Notes under the pieces: model-generated
The model's input: only the letters and a program-made list of their open reading frames with translations
The model's database searches: none
What the model was told of the DNA's origin: nothing
From: Nereida sp. MMG025
GTDB lineage: Bacteria > Pseudomonadota > Alphaproteobacteria > Rhodobacterales > Rhodobacteraceae
Reading direction: 5' to 3'
DNA length: 64,000 nucleotides
Assembly: GCF_021654165.1 (NCBI RefSeq)
Contig: NZ_JAKFZN010000001.1
Location: 682,001-746,000, forward strand
Part shown: piece by piece, positions 47,794 through 56,346 of the stretch
Position numbering within the stretch: position 1 is the stretch's first letter
Layout of the letters: each line of letters begins with the position of its first letter
Program-made: the position numbers and the translations under genes

Positions 47794-49488
47794 TCATATC
47801 TCGTCCGCAAAGTGCTTGATCGTCAGGCGTATGGGGTTGGGTGCCGCCTGTCCCAGACCGCAGATTGATGCGTCTACCATCGCTTGGCTCACATCTTCCA
47901 ACAATTCCTGATCCCACGTGTCGGCCTGCATCAACTTAACCGCTTTTTCACAGCCCACGCGGCACGGCGTGCATTGACCACAGCTTTCGTCCTCGAAAAA
48001 CCGCAGCATGTTCAACGCCGCATCGCGCGCGCGATCTTTGTCCGACAACACAACAACAGCAGCAGAACCGATGAAAGTGTCATGCGGTTGAAGCGTATCA
48101 AAATCCAAAGGCACATCATCAATCGAAGCTGGCAAAAGACCCGATGAAGGGCCACCGGGTTGATAGGCTTTAAAGTCATGGCCTTGCGCCATTCCGCCCG
48201 CCGCCGCGATAATATCGCGGATGGTGGAGCCCGATGGCAGCAGATACACCCCCGGCTTGGCCACGCGGCCTGAAACGGAATAGCTGCGCAGGCCGATGCG
48301 TCCGTTTTTCTGTACACTGGACAGAATTTCAGGACCCTCGCGGCAGATCCTCGCAACCCAATGAAGTGTTTCGACATTATGGACCAACGTAGGTTGGCCA
48401 AAAAGACCCACTTGCGCAACATAGGGAGGGCGGTGGCGCGGCATGCCCCGCTTGCCTTCTATGCTTTCGATCATCGCGGATTCTTCACCGCAGATATATG
48501 CACCCGCGCCGCGGCGCAGTTCGATGAACCCTTGGTCAACAATACCTGCATGTTCCAAAGCTGCGATTTCCATGGCAAGAATTTTCAATACAGCAGGATA
48601 TTCATCGCGCATATAGATATAGGTTTTTTCCGCCTCGACCGCCCATGCGGCAATCAGCATACCTTCCAAAAACAAATGCGGCGTTCGTTCAAGGTGGTAT
48701 CGGTCTTTGAATGTGCCGGGCTCTCCTTCGTCACCATTCACCGCCAAATAGCGGGGGCCTGCATTGGCGCGCACAAAGCTCCATTTCTTGCCAGATGGGA
48801 AACCAGCGCCACCCAAACCGCGCAGACCGCTAGACAGAATATCCTCTTGAACCTTTTCCCAATCACCCGCCTTTCGCAGCTTGGCCAGTATTTCATACCC
48901 GCCACCGTCGCGGTAGCGATCAAAAGTTTCATATTCCGGCACGGTCGCATGGATCTGGTTGCCTGCAATCGCGTCCTTCACTTTCTCGACTGTCGCGTGA
49001 TCGATGTGATTATGCCCCAGTTCCAATGTCGGGGCCGTATCGCACCGCCCCATGCAGGGTGCGCGCAACACCCGCACCTGTGATGCGTCCAAACCGTCTT
49101 CCAGTGCGGCTTTCAGCTGCTGCGCTCCAGCCAACTCGCACGATAGGCTATCACACACCCGAATGGTCAGTGCGGGCGGCGGGGTTTCTCCCTCCTTCAC
49201 CACATCAAAATGCGCGTAAAAGGTTGCAACTTCGTAAACTTCGGCCATCGAAAGCCGCATTTCTTCTGCCAATGCGCGCAAATGGGCTGCAGAAAGATGC
49301 CCAAACCTGTCTTGGATCAGGTGCAGAAATTCGATGAGCAGGTCTCGATCCCGCGCTTGATCGCCTAACAGTTCGCGTACCTCGGCCAAAGCAACATCAT
49401 CAAGCTGACGTCCTTTTGTATGCCGTCTGCCTTTTCCTTTGCCCGATTTCCAAACACCTTTGCTTTGGTCTTCGTGATCAAATGCCAT
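47794..49488 (-). CDS. NuoE-NuoF fusion (NADH-oxidising diaphorase, FdsG/FdsB-like)
   Basis: This 564-residue iron-sulfur flavoprotein joins a NuoE-like domain (about 30-180; [2Fe-2S] ligands Cys112, Cys117, Cys145, Cys149) to a NuoF-like domain (about 200-564; FMN loop RGLGGAGFPSGKKW, NADH site GEESAMIESIEG, [4Fe-4S] ligands Cys503, Cys506, Cys509 and Cys543). Such fusions pass electrons between NAD(H) and a formate dehydrogenase or hydrogenase. No catalytic partner gene lies on either side, so its partner is unknown. Confidence 0.88.
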   Translation of the reverse strand: MAFDHEDQSKGVWKSGKGKGRRHTKGRQLDDVALAEVRELLGDQARDRDLLIEFLHLIQDRFGHLSAAHLRALAEEMRLSMAEVYEVATFYAHFDVVKEGETPPPALTIRVCDSLSCELAGAQQLKAALEDGLDASQVRVLRAPCMGRCDTAPTLELGHNHIDHATVEKVKDAIAGNQIHATVPEYETFDRYRDGGGYEILAKLRKAGDWEKVQEDILSSGLRGLGGAGFPSGKKWSFVRANAGPRYLAVNGDEGEPGTFKDRYHLERTPHLFLEGMLIAAWAVEAEKTYIYMRDEYPAVLKILAMEIAALEHAGIVDQGFIELRRGAGAYICGEESAMIESIEGKRGMPRHRPPYVAQVGLFGQPTLVHNVETLHWVARICREGPEILSSVQKNGRIGLRSYSVSGRVAKPGVYLLPSGSTIRDIIAAAGGMAQGHDFKAYQPGGPSSGLLPASIDDVPLDFDTLQPHDTFIGSAAVVVLSDKDRARDAALNMLRFFEDESCGQCTPCRVGCEKAVKLMQADTWDQELLEDVSQAMVDASICGLGQAAPNPIRLTIKHFADEI

Positions 49489-49503
49489 GTCGCGCTTCCC
49501 TGA

Positions 49504-49529
49504 TTTGGCTTTGTGTCAGTTTAGCCAAA
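49504..49529. promoter_or_regulatory. Inverted repeat upstream of the NuoE-NuoF gene
   Basis: TTTGGCT (49504-49510) and AGCCAAA (49523-49529) form a perfect 7-base dyad with a 12-base spacer, 16 to 41 bases before the start codon. It could be an operator or an mRNA hairpin. Confidence 0.35.
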
Positions 49530-49720
49530 CACGCTGGCGGCCCTAGGTGTAAAAACGACATTCCGAGGCGCATCACGGCTCTTTGTCCGAGCCGTTACAT
49601 CGCAAACCGTGCGTATCGGAAACAGTTTGTTAAGCCTTATCGCGCTATAAAAGCACAAATTCACCGCAGGCCAATGGCGGACATGTGCTAATATCGTCGT
49701 CGAAAAAACGAAAGGTTCAG

Positions 49721-50809
49721 ATGCTACCGCGCCGCGCCCCTTCACCTATGGTCCTGTTTTCCGCAGTGACATTAACCATTGTCGCGCTTTTGGCGGCAGG
49801 TGCGCTTTGGGGCGGGCTTTGGATATTGGGCGCCGCCGCTTACATGACGCTGGTGACCTTCGTGATGGATGAATTCATCGATTTTGCCGCGACCGATGCG
49901 CCAAAGGGCGCGGAATTCCCCCATCACGACCTGCTGTCTGTGATCCTAGGATTGGCACATTTTATGCTGCTCGGTTTAGGGATTGCCGCAATATCTGGTG
50001 CGACCGGGTTATCGACACTCGAAAAGATTGAGGTCTTTGTCGCGTTCGGATTGTTTTTCGGTCAGGTGTCAAATTCTAACGCACATGAGTTAATCCACCG
50101 TTCCAAACGTCCTTTGTTCAGCTTGGGCAAATGGATTTATATCAGCCTCCTTTTCGGCCATCACACAAGCGCGCACAGACATCTGCATCATCGGTTTGTC
50201 GGCACAAAAGAAGACCCGAATACCGCGCGTTTGGGCGAATCGTTTTACGTGTTTTTCTGGCGGGCATGGCGCCAGAGTTTCGTAAAAGGCTGGCGATTGG
50301 AGCAAGCCATCACCAAAATGGCCAGTCCCCCGCGCAAGACATATCGAAATCCGTATTATGACTACATCATTGGCGCAGCTGTATTGCTTGGTGTTTCGGC
50401 CGTGATTGGCGGGGCAACGGGGCCGTTGATCATGATCGCGTTTGCTTTGAACGCGCAGGTCCAGTTGATGCTGTCTGACTATGTCCAGCATTACGGTTTG
50501 ACGCGGGCCTACCTGCCCTCGGGCAAGCTTGAACCGATCGCCGCGCATCATTCGTGGAACGCGCCACACTGGTTTTCCAGCGCGCTCATGCTCAATGCAC
50601 CACGACATTCAGACCACCACGCGCATCCTGCAAAACCGTATAGCGAACTTCATATGCCATCCCAGACCGAGGCCCCGATTTTGCCACGCAGCCTTCCTGT
50701 CATGGCATGCCTTGCCCTCTATCCTGCATTCTGGCGCAAGGTCATGGACGACCGCGCGCGCGCGTGGTCGGCACAAACACATCAAACATCAAAAATCGCG
50801 GCGGAGTAG
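49721..50809 (+). CDS. AlkB-type membrane monooxygenase
   Basis: This 362-residue inner-membrane di-iron enzyme has the histidine boxes of alkane 1-monooxygenase and xylene monooxygenase: NAHELIHR, HHTSAHRHLHH, and NAPRHSDHHAHP, with LSDYVQHYGL. Six hydrophobic helices can be followed. It would hydroxylate terminal methyl groups of alkanes or related lipids with electrons from a rubredoxin, which is not encoded nearby. The ATG at 49721 has AAAGG upstream. Confidence 0.87.
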   Translation: MLPRRAPSPMVLFSAVTLTIVALLAAGALWGGLWILGAAAYMTLVTFVMDEFIDFAATDAPKGAEFPHHDLLSVILGLAHFMLLGLGIAAISGATGLSTLEKIEVFVAFGLFFGQVSNSNAHELIHRSKRPLFSLGKWIYISLLFGHHTSAHRHLHHRFVGTKEDPNTARLGESFYVFFWRAWRQSFVKGWRLEQAITKMASPPRKTYRNPYYDYIIGAAVLLGVSAVIGGATGPLIMIAFALNAQVQLMLSDYVQHYGLTRAYLPSGKLEPIAAHHSWNAPHWFSSALMLNAPRHSDHHAHPAKPYSELHMPSQTEAPILPRSLPVMACLALYPAFWRKVMDDRARAWSAQTHQTSKIAAE

Positions 50810-50865
50810 CGCCGTACTTCGCCGACAGGCTGGCAACAGCATTCGTTATTTGGCACAAAGGCAGT

Positions 50866-51261
50866 ATGAAACAGCTGATTATTCTCGCGGGTTGCCTGAT
50901 GCTGCCCCATGCCGCAAGCGCACAAACCCTGAGCGTGGAGGAATTTGAAGCCTATGTTTTGGGAAAAACCCTGTTCTACGGCGCTGAAGGCGAAGACCCC
51001 TATGGCGCAGAGCAATATCTGCCAAACCGTCGTGTGCGCTGGTCGTTTCTGGACGGGCGCTGTCTTGAGGGTGAGTACTATCAACAAGACGAGCAGATCT
51101 GCTTTGTTTATGAAGATGATCCAACAACGCACTGCTGGACGTTCGAAACGCGAGGCGGTGGTTTGGTCGCCACAATCGGTGACGAAGAAACATCCCCGCT
51201 TTACGAAATCACCAATAGCACAGACCGTTTGATGTGTTTGGGTCCAGATGTGGGCGTTTAA
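50866..51261 (+). CDS. Exported protein of unknown function
   Basis: This 131-residue protein has a signal peptide (residues 1-20, MLPHAASAQ) and four cysteines in the mature part (GRCLEGEYY; QICFVYE; HCWTF; LMCLGP), probably two disulfides. It is acidic and rich in aromatic residues. An AAAGGCAG ribosome site precedes the ATG. I recognise no family. Confidence 0.65.
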   Translation: MKQLIILAGCLMLPHAASAQTLSVEEFEAYVLGKTLFYGAEGEDPYGAEQYLPNRRVRWSFLDGRCLEGEYYQQDEQICFVYEDDPTTHCWTFETRGGGLVATIGDEETSPLYEITNSTDRLMCLGPDVGV

Positions 51262-51270
51262 CGCAAACCT

Positions 51271-52824
51271 TTAGAGCAAACTGCCTTGTTCAGGTGGCGA
51301 TTGCTTGGGCTTTGCGGGCGCTTTGCGTGTCGCGGCGCCGAGCGGCAAAACACCATCGGCAAATTCGATTGCAAGATCAGCGGTGTTTTGCGCAACTGAT
51401 TTACTGGTGATGACATCCCCGTCCTTGCCCTGACGGACGACCGCGTATCCACGTTTCAACGTTTCTTTATATCCCAAAGTTTCATGCAGTTTATCCAGCG
51501 CCGCCAGACGTTGCCTGCGGTTTGCGGCTTGCACCAGCTGACAGCGGTCAAGCCGTGTTGCCAACTGGGACACACTCTGGCGTTGCGCTTCAATCTCACG
51601 CGTCATCGCATCAACGCGTAACCGCGAGATTGCAGCCTCTAGCCGCGCTCGGGCCTGATCGGTCTGGCGTGCAAGGCCAGATGGCAAACGGTGTTCGACC
51701 GATCCCAGACGCTGGCCGTTGCGATCAAGCAGCCCGCGCAGCGCCGACGGACGAAGCCCGCCCGCGATGCGACCCAACACGATCTGTTTTTGCGCAACAA
51801 ACGCGTTGAGCCCCCCGTCCAGCCGGGCGCTGGCCTGATCCAGCCGTTGCGATGCGGTCTCGGTCAGACGGTCCACGCGTGGAAGGGCGCGGGTCAGATC
51901 ACGCAGCCGTTGCTGGCGCTGTGCGACGCCCGCGGCCAGTGCGCGGTTCAACCGCCCCCCCTGCTCGCTCGTCCATGCCAAAAGCTCTAGCCTCACAGGA
52001 ACAGCCAGTTCGGCAGCAGCCGTGGGCGTCGGTGCGCGTTGATCTGAGACAAAATCAATCAAGGTCGTATCGGTTTCGTGCCCCACCGCCGAGATCAAGG
52101 GGATGGCACTGGCGGCCGCGGCCCGCGCCACCACCTCTTCATTAAAGCCCCAAAGGTCTTCGATGCTGCCGCCGCCTCGCGCCACGATCAGCAAATCGGG
52201 TCGCGGCAACGCGCCCCCCGGTGTCATGGCGTTAAAGCCCTCAATCGCGCGTGCGACTTCTGCCGCGCTATTGGCGCCTTGCACGGCAACGGGCCAGACC
52301 AGAACCTTGCGTGGAAAACGGTCGCGCAACCGGTGCAGAATGTCGCGGATCACAGCACCGGTTGGCGATGTGACCACACCGATGATTTCGGGCAAATAGG
52401 GCAGAGGTTTCTTGCGGGCCGGATCAAACAACCCTTCGGCGGCCAGTTTCTTTTTACGCTTTTCCAGCATCGCCATCAGCGCGCCTTCGCCCGCCACAGC
52501 CACGTCTTGCACATTCATTTGATATTTTGACTGACCGGGAAAAGTGGTCAGTCGGCCTGTCGCCACAATCTCCATCCCCTCTTCAGGGATGACCGCCAAT
52601 TTCGCTACCTGCGCCTTCCAAGTGGTGCATCCTAAAACGGCACGGTCGTCTTTGATGTCGAAATACAGGTGTCCAGACCGCGCATGCATCACGCGACCCA
52701 CCTCGCCTTTGACACGCACATGGGCAAACTCGCCCTCAATGGTGCGTTTTACCGCGCCGGAAATCTCGGACACGCTGAATTCGGGGGCGTTTTCGCCCTG
52801 ACGCGGTTCGTCGATCAAATCCAT
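51271..52824 (-). CDS. xseA: Exodeoxyribonuclease VII large subunit
   Basis: This 517-residue nuclease subunit degrades single-stranded DNA with XseB. It has the N-terminal OB fold (FSVSEISGAVKRTIEGEF; GHLYFDIKD), the catalytic core with GVVTSPTGAVIRDIL, RPDLLIVARGGGSIEDLW and SAVGHETDTTLIDFVSD, and a long helical C-terminus. The ATG at 52824 (MDLIDE) is chosen. It is divergent from purD. xseB is not present. Confidence 0.95.
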   Translation of the reverse strand: MDLIDEPRQGENAPEFSVSEISGAVKRTIEGEFAHVRVKGEVGRVMHARSGHLYFDIKDDRAVLGCTTWKAQVAKLAVIPEEGMEIVATGRLTTFPGQSKYQMNVQDVAVAGEGALMAMLEKRKKKLAAEGLFDPARKKPLPYLPEIIGVVTSPTGAVIRDILHRLRDRFPRKVLVWPVAVQGANSAAEVARAIEGFNAMTPGGALPRPDLLIVARGGGSIEDLWGFNEEVVARAAAASAIPLISAVGHETDTTLIDFVSDQRAPTPTAAAELAVPVRLELLAWTSEQGGRLNRALAAGVAQRQQRLRDLTRALPRVDRLTETASQRLDQASARLDGGLNAFVAQKQIVLGRIAGGLRPSALRGLLDRNGQRLGSVEHRLPSGLARQTDQARARLEAAISRLRVDAMTREIEAQRQSVSQLATRLDRCQLVQAANRRQRLAALDKLHETLGYKETLKRGYAVVRQGKDGDVITSKSVAQNTADLAIEFADGVLPLGAATRKAPAKPKQSPPEQGSLL

Positions 52825-52902
52825 AGGCCTGCTCGCTTGTGATTGGACTGACGCCACTTTAGAAGGCTGGCAACAAAAGGCCAAGCACGAGAGGACACGC
52901 GC

Positions 52903-54165
52903 ATGAACATCCTGATTTTAGGCAGTGGCGGGCGTGAACACGCGCTGGCATGGGCGGTCAAGCAAAACCCCAAATGCGACCGTTTGATCGTGGCCCCCGG
53001 CAATGCAGGCATGGCCGAACTGGCCGAATGTGCAGACATCAACATCAACGATGGCGGCGCGGTCTGTGTGTTTGCAGAAGAAAACGCCGTTGATTTTGTA
53101 ATCATCGGGCCAGAGGCCCCTTTGGCCGCGGGTGTGGCAGATGATTTACGCGCGGCGGGTATTCTGGTCTTTGGCCCATCCAAAGCCGCCGCCGAATTGG
53201 AAGCGTCCAAGCATTTCACCAAAGCCATCTGTGATGCCTGCGCTGCGCCCACAGCGGGCTATGGGCATTTTACCGATGCTGAGGCTGCAAAGGCCTATAT
53301 TCGCAAAGAAGGCGCGCCGATTGTTGTGAAAGCCGATGGCTTGGCGGCAGGCAAAGGCGTTGTCGTCGCAATGACCGAAAAAGACGCGCTGGATGCCGTG
53401 GATGACATGTTCGGCGGGGCCTTTGGCGGCGCCGGTGCAGAAGTTGTCATAGAAGAATTCATGGACGGCGAAGAAGGGTCTTTGTTTGTTTTGTGCGATG
53501 GCACGGATGTTCTGCCCATTGGCACCGCGCAAGACCACAAGCGCGTCGGCGAAGGCGACACCGGCCCCAATACAGGTGGCATGGGGGCCTATTCGCCAGC
53601 ACCTGTTTTGTCAGCCGAAGTCGAAGCACGGGCGATGGAAGAGATCATCAAACCCTGTGTGGCCGAAATGGCCCGTCGCGGCACACCCTATGAAGGTGTG
53701 CTTTATGCAGGGCTGATGATCAAAGACGGAGCACCCCGTTTGGTGGAATACAACGTCCGTTTTGGCGATCCGGAATGTCAGGTTTTGATGATGCGCTTGG
53801 GCGCACAGGCACTGGACCTGATGCAAGCCTGCGCAGAAAAACGGCTGTCAGATGCGCAAGTCAACTGGGCCGACGACCATGCCATGACGGTTGTGATGGC
53901 GGCCAATGGCTATCCCGGGTCTTATGAAAAAGGGACCGTTATCAAAGGTGTAGACGCCTTGCCCCAAACCAGCACCCAGATGTGTTTTCATGCAGGAACG
54001 GCCATGAAGGGCACCGATCTGGTGGTAACAGGTGGACGGGTTTTGAACGTGACAGCCCGTGGGCCCCATTTGGAAGCGGCGCAAAAAGCGGCCTATGATA
54101 TGGTTGATCAGATCGATTGGGCAGAGGGTTTTTGCCGCCGTGATATCGGCTGGCGGGCTTTGTAA
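52903..54165 (+). CDS. purD: Phosphoribosylamine-glycine ligase
   Basis: This 420-residue ATP-grasp enzyme makes GAR in purine synthesis. It starts with MNILILGSGGREHALAW and has the ATP-grasp segments KADGLAAGKGVVVA, EEFMDGEEGSLF, GPNTGGMGAYSP and VEYNVRFGDPECQ. The length and ends are standard. It converges with a FG-GAP-like gene, four bases away. Confidence 0.96.
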   Translation: MNILILGSGGREHALAWAVKQNPKCDRLIVAPGNAGMAELAECADININDGGAVCVFAEENAVDFVIIGPEAPLAAGVADDLRAAGILVFGPSKAAAELEASKHFTKAICDACAAPTAGYGHFTDAEAAKAYIRKEGAPIVVKADGLAAGKGVVVAMTEKDALDAVDDMFGGAFGGAGAEVVIEEFMDGEEGSLFVLCDGTDVLPIGTAQDHKRVGEGDTGPNTGGMGAYSPAPVLSAEVEARAMEEIIKPCVAEMARRGTPYEGVLYAGLMIKDGAPRLVEYNVRFGDPECQVLMMRLGAQALDLMQACAEKRLSDAQVNWADDHAMTVVMAANGYPGSYEKGTVIKGVDALPQTSTQMCFHAGTAMKGTDLVVTGGRVLNVTARGPHLEAAQKAAYDMVDQIDWAEGFCRRDIGWRAL

Positions 54166-54169
54166 ACCC

Positions 54170-54867
54170 TTAGCAGCGGCTCAGGCTGTCTGGACCTGTG
54201 TAAGGGCCCATATCTTCGCTTTTGAGTGTTGCGCCATCAAAAGTCGTTGCTATCTTGCGTTGCCAGTTGGCATCTGCAGTCAGGACCGCCATTCGGCCAC
54301 CACAGTCCAAAACCGCGCCCTGCAAGAAGTCTTGGCCGATTTTATGTGTGGTTAACCCCGAAATGCTGGCAACTTCGGTCAGCTTATCATTCGTCCAACG
54401 CCACACGCGCAAAACTTTGGCCAGATGGGGACGGTCGATATATGCGATCTCGATATGGCCATCGCGGTCCAAATCGGCAGCACCGATCGGCGAAAGCCAG
54501 CGATTGCGCTGTCCGATGTGCGGGGTTTCTGCGATCTTGCCGCGCGGCCCGTAAATGGCCAGTGCAGCCCCCGCATTTACATCCGTTTCGATCACCATAA
54601 CTTCGGGCGCACCGTCACCTGTGACATCCCACAAACGGGGGGCGATGTCTTCGAACACATGGTCTTGGGGCAGAACAACACGGTGAGTGATGGTCGCGCC
54701 AGCCTGTGTCTGAGAGGTGATGACAAGCGTGCCGTATTCGACGGCATCGCCCAGAATGGCATGACCATAGCGGGTGGTTTCGTCCGCGAACGCGGCCGAT
54801 GTTACGGTTTGCGCATGGCCTGCCCCTGCAATCAAGGACAGACCCAAAACCGCAACCAAACCGCGCA

Positions 54868-54868
<1 letters not shown>
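54170..54868 (-). CDS. Exported FG-GAP/VCBS-repeat protein
   Basis: This 232-residue periplasmic protein has a signal peptide (1-20, GAGHAQ) and two Asp-rich calcium-type repeats of beta-propeller kind: WDVTGDGAPEVMVIE at about 86-100 and ADLDRDGHIEIAYID. Its start overlaps the ferredoxin stop codon (ATGA), so both are co-translated. The function is unknown. Confidence 0.75.
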
Positions 54869-55224
<356 letters not shown>

Positions 55225-55368
55225 TTAGGCGGGCAGATGGGGTTTGACCAGTCACTATTTCGCAATGGTTCGCCGATGTCTGATGCAGGGGGCTATTCCA
55301 TGGCCGATTATTGCGGTAGGTTGCAAGCAAGAAGGGGCAAAGATCCCGCACCTAAGGCACGTGAGCAG

Positions 55369-55872
55369 ATGCGTGACATGACAGTTTTTATCGCCGTATG
55401 CGCGGCATTGGCGGGATGTGTGCCCGCGACCGAGCCTGAGGTGACACGTCAGGTTGGGATCGGTCCACCTGTGGCCCAAGACGGTAGCTGTTGGGGCCGC
55501 GATGTCAGCCCTGCAACCATCGAAACGGTGACCAACCAAGTGCTGGTGCAACCTGCGCAAGTCGATGTGGCGGGCAACGTGCGCTCTCCTGCGGTGTACC
55601 GCACAGAAACGCTGCAGCGGATTGTGGATGAGCGCAAGGAACTGTGGTTCGAAACGCCCTGCGCCAAGGATCTAACGCCACAGTTTGTCGCCAGCTTGCA
55701 GCGTGCGCTAAAAGCACGGGGGCACTATTCAGGGCCCATTACATCGCAGATGGACGGCAGAACACGTGCGGCCATCCGCGCCTATCAACGCCCCGAAGGT
55801 CTGGACAGCGGAATTCTGTCACTTGCCGCCGCACAGCGTTTGGGTCTTGTCAGAGCGCCAAAACCAAGCTGA
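55369..55872 (+). CDS. Lipoprotein with peptidoglycan-binding domain
   Basis: This 167-residue envelope lipoprotein has a leader ending in LAGC (lipidated Cys17) and a C-terminal PG_binding_1 domain at about 105-160 (LQRALKARGHYSGPI; DGRTRAAIRAYQ). The region between holds two cysteines (GSCWGRD and ETPCAKD). It may tether the outer membrane or another factor to the wall. It precedes the EctC-like gene by 27 bases. Confidence 0.75.
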   Translation: MRDMTVFIAVCAALAGCVPATEPEVTRQVGIGPPVAQDGSCWGRDVSPATIETVTNQVLVQPAQVDVAGNVRSPAVYRTETLQRIVDERKELWFETPCAKDLTPQFVASLQRALKARGHYSGPITSQMDGRTRAAIRAYQRPEGLDSGILSLAAAQRLGLVRAPKPS

Positions 55873-55899
55873 CCCGTTCAATTCCAAAGGAGCCGCCCC

Positions 55900-56295
55900 A
55901 TGCACGTTGTTGACCGCGACCAGTTTGTCGGCACACGCCGCGATGCCAAGGGGAACGGATGGGACAGCCTACGGCTTTTGGTGCGTTCGGATGGCATGGG
56001 ATTTTCCGTCAATGAAACAACCATCCATGCCGGTGCAGAACTGGTGCTTCACTACAAACATCACGTTGAGGCCTGCTATATCTTGGAAGGACACGGCGAG
56101 GTGACAGAGCTTGAGACGGGACGCACCCACACCCTGCGACCGGGGACGCTTTACTGCCCTGACGATCACAAAAAACACCGCGTGCTCTGTCATGAAACCA
56201 TGCGGCTGATCGCTGTTTTCCTGCCTGCGCTGGAAGGTGATGAGGTGCATGATGCCGATGGCAGCTATCCTGCCCCTACCGACGATGCGCCATAA
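55900..56295 (+). CDS. Ectoine synthase-like cupin (EctC homologue)
   Basis: This 131-residue cupin matches L-ectoine synthase over its whole length. The three iron ligands of characterised EctC, Glu57, Tyr85 and His93, fall at the same numbers here (HHVEACY, GTLYCPDDH, KKHRV), and the WDSLRLL and GDEVHDADGSYP segments are conserved. EctC cyclises N-acetyl-diaminobutyrate to ectoine. ectA and ectB are absent here, so it may scavenge a precursor or act on another substrate. Confidence 0.8.
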   Translation: MHVVDRDQFVGTRRDAKGNGWDSLRLLVRSDGMGFSVNETTIHAGAELVLHYKHHVEACYILEGHGEVTELETGRTHTLRPGTLYCPDDHKKHRVLCHETMRLIAVFLPALEGDEVHDADGSYPAPTDDAP

Positions 56296-56327
56296 AAAAA
56301 GCGCCCCACACTCAGGCGGGGCGCTTT
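56294..56327 (-). terminator. Intrinsic terminator of degP
   Basis: AAAGCGCCCC (reading toward lower coordinates) pairs with GGGGCGCTTT around a ten-base loop, followed by TTTTTTT on the minus strand. It begins about 20 bases after the degP stop codon, and may also weakly serve the EctC-like gene. Confidence 0.8.
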
Positions 56328-56346
56328 GGGTTCTCTCTGTAAAAGA

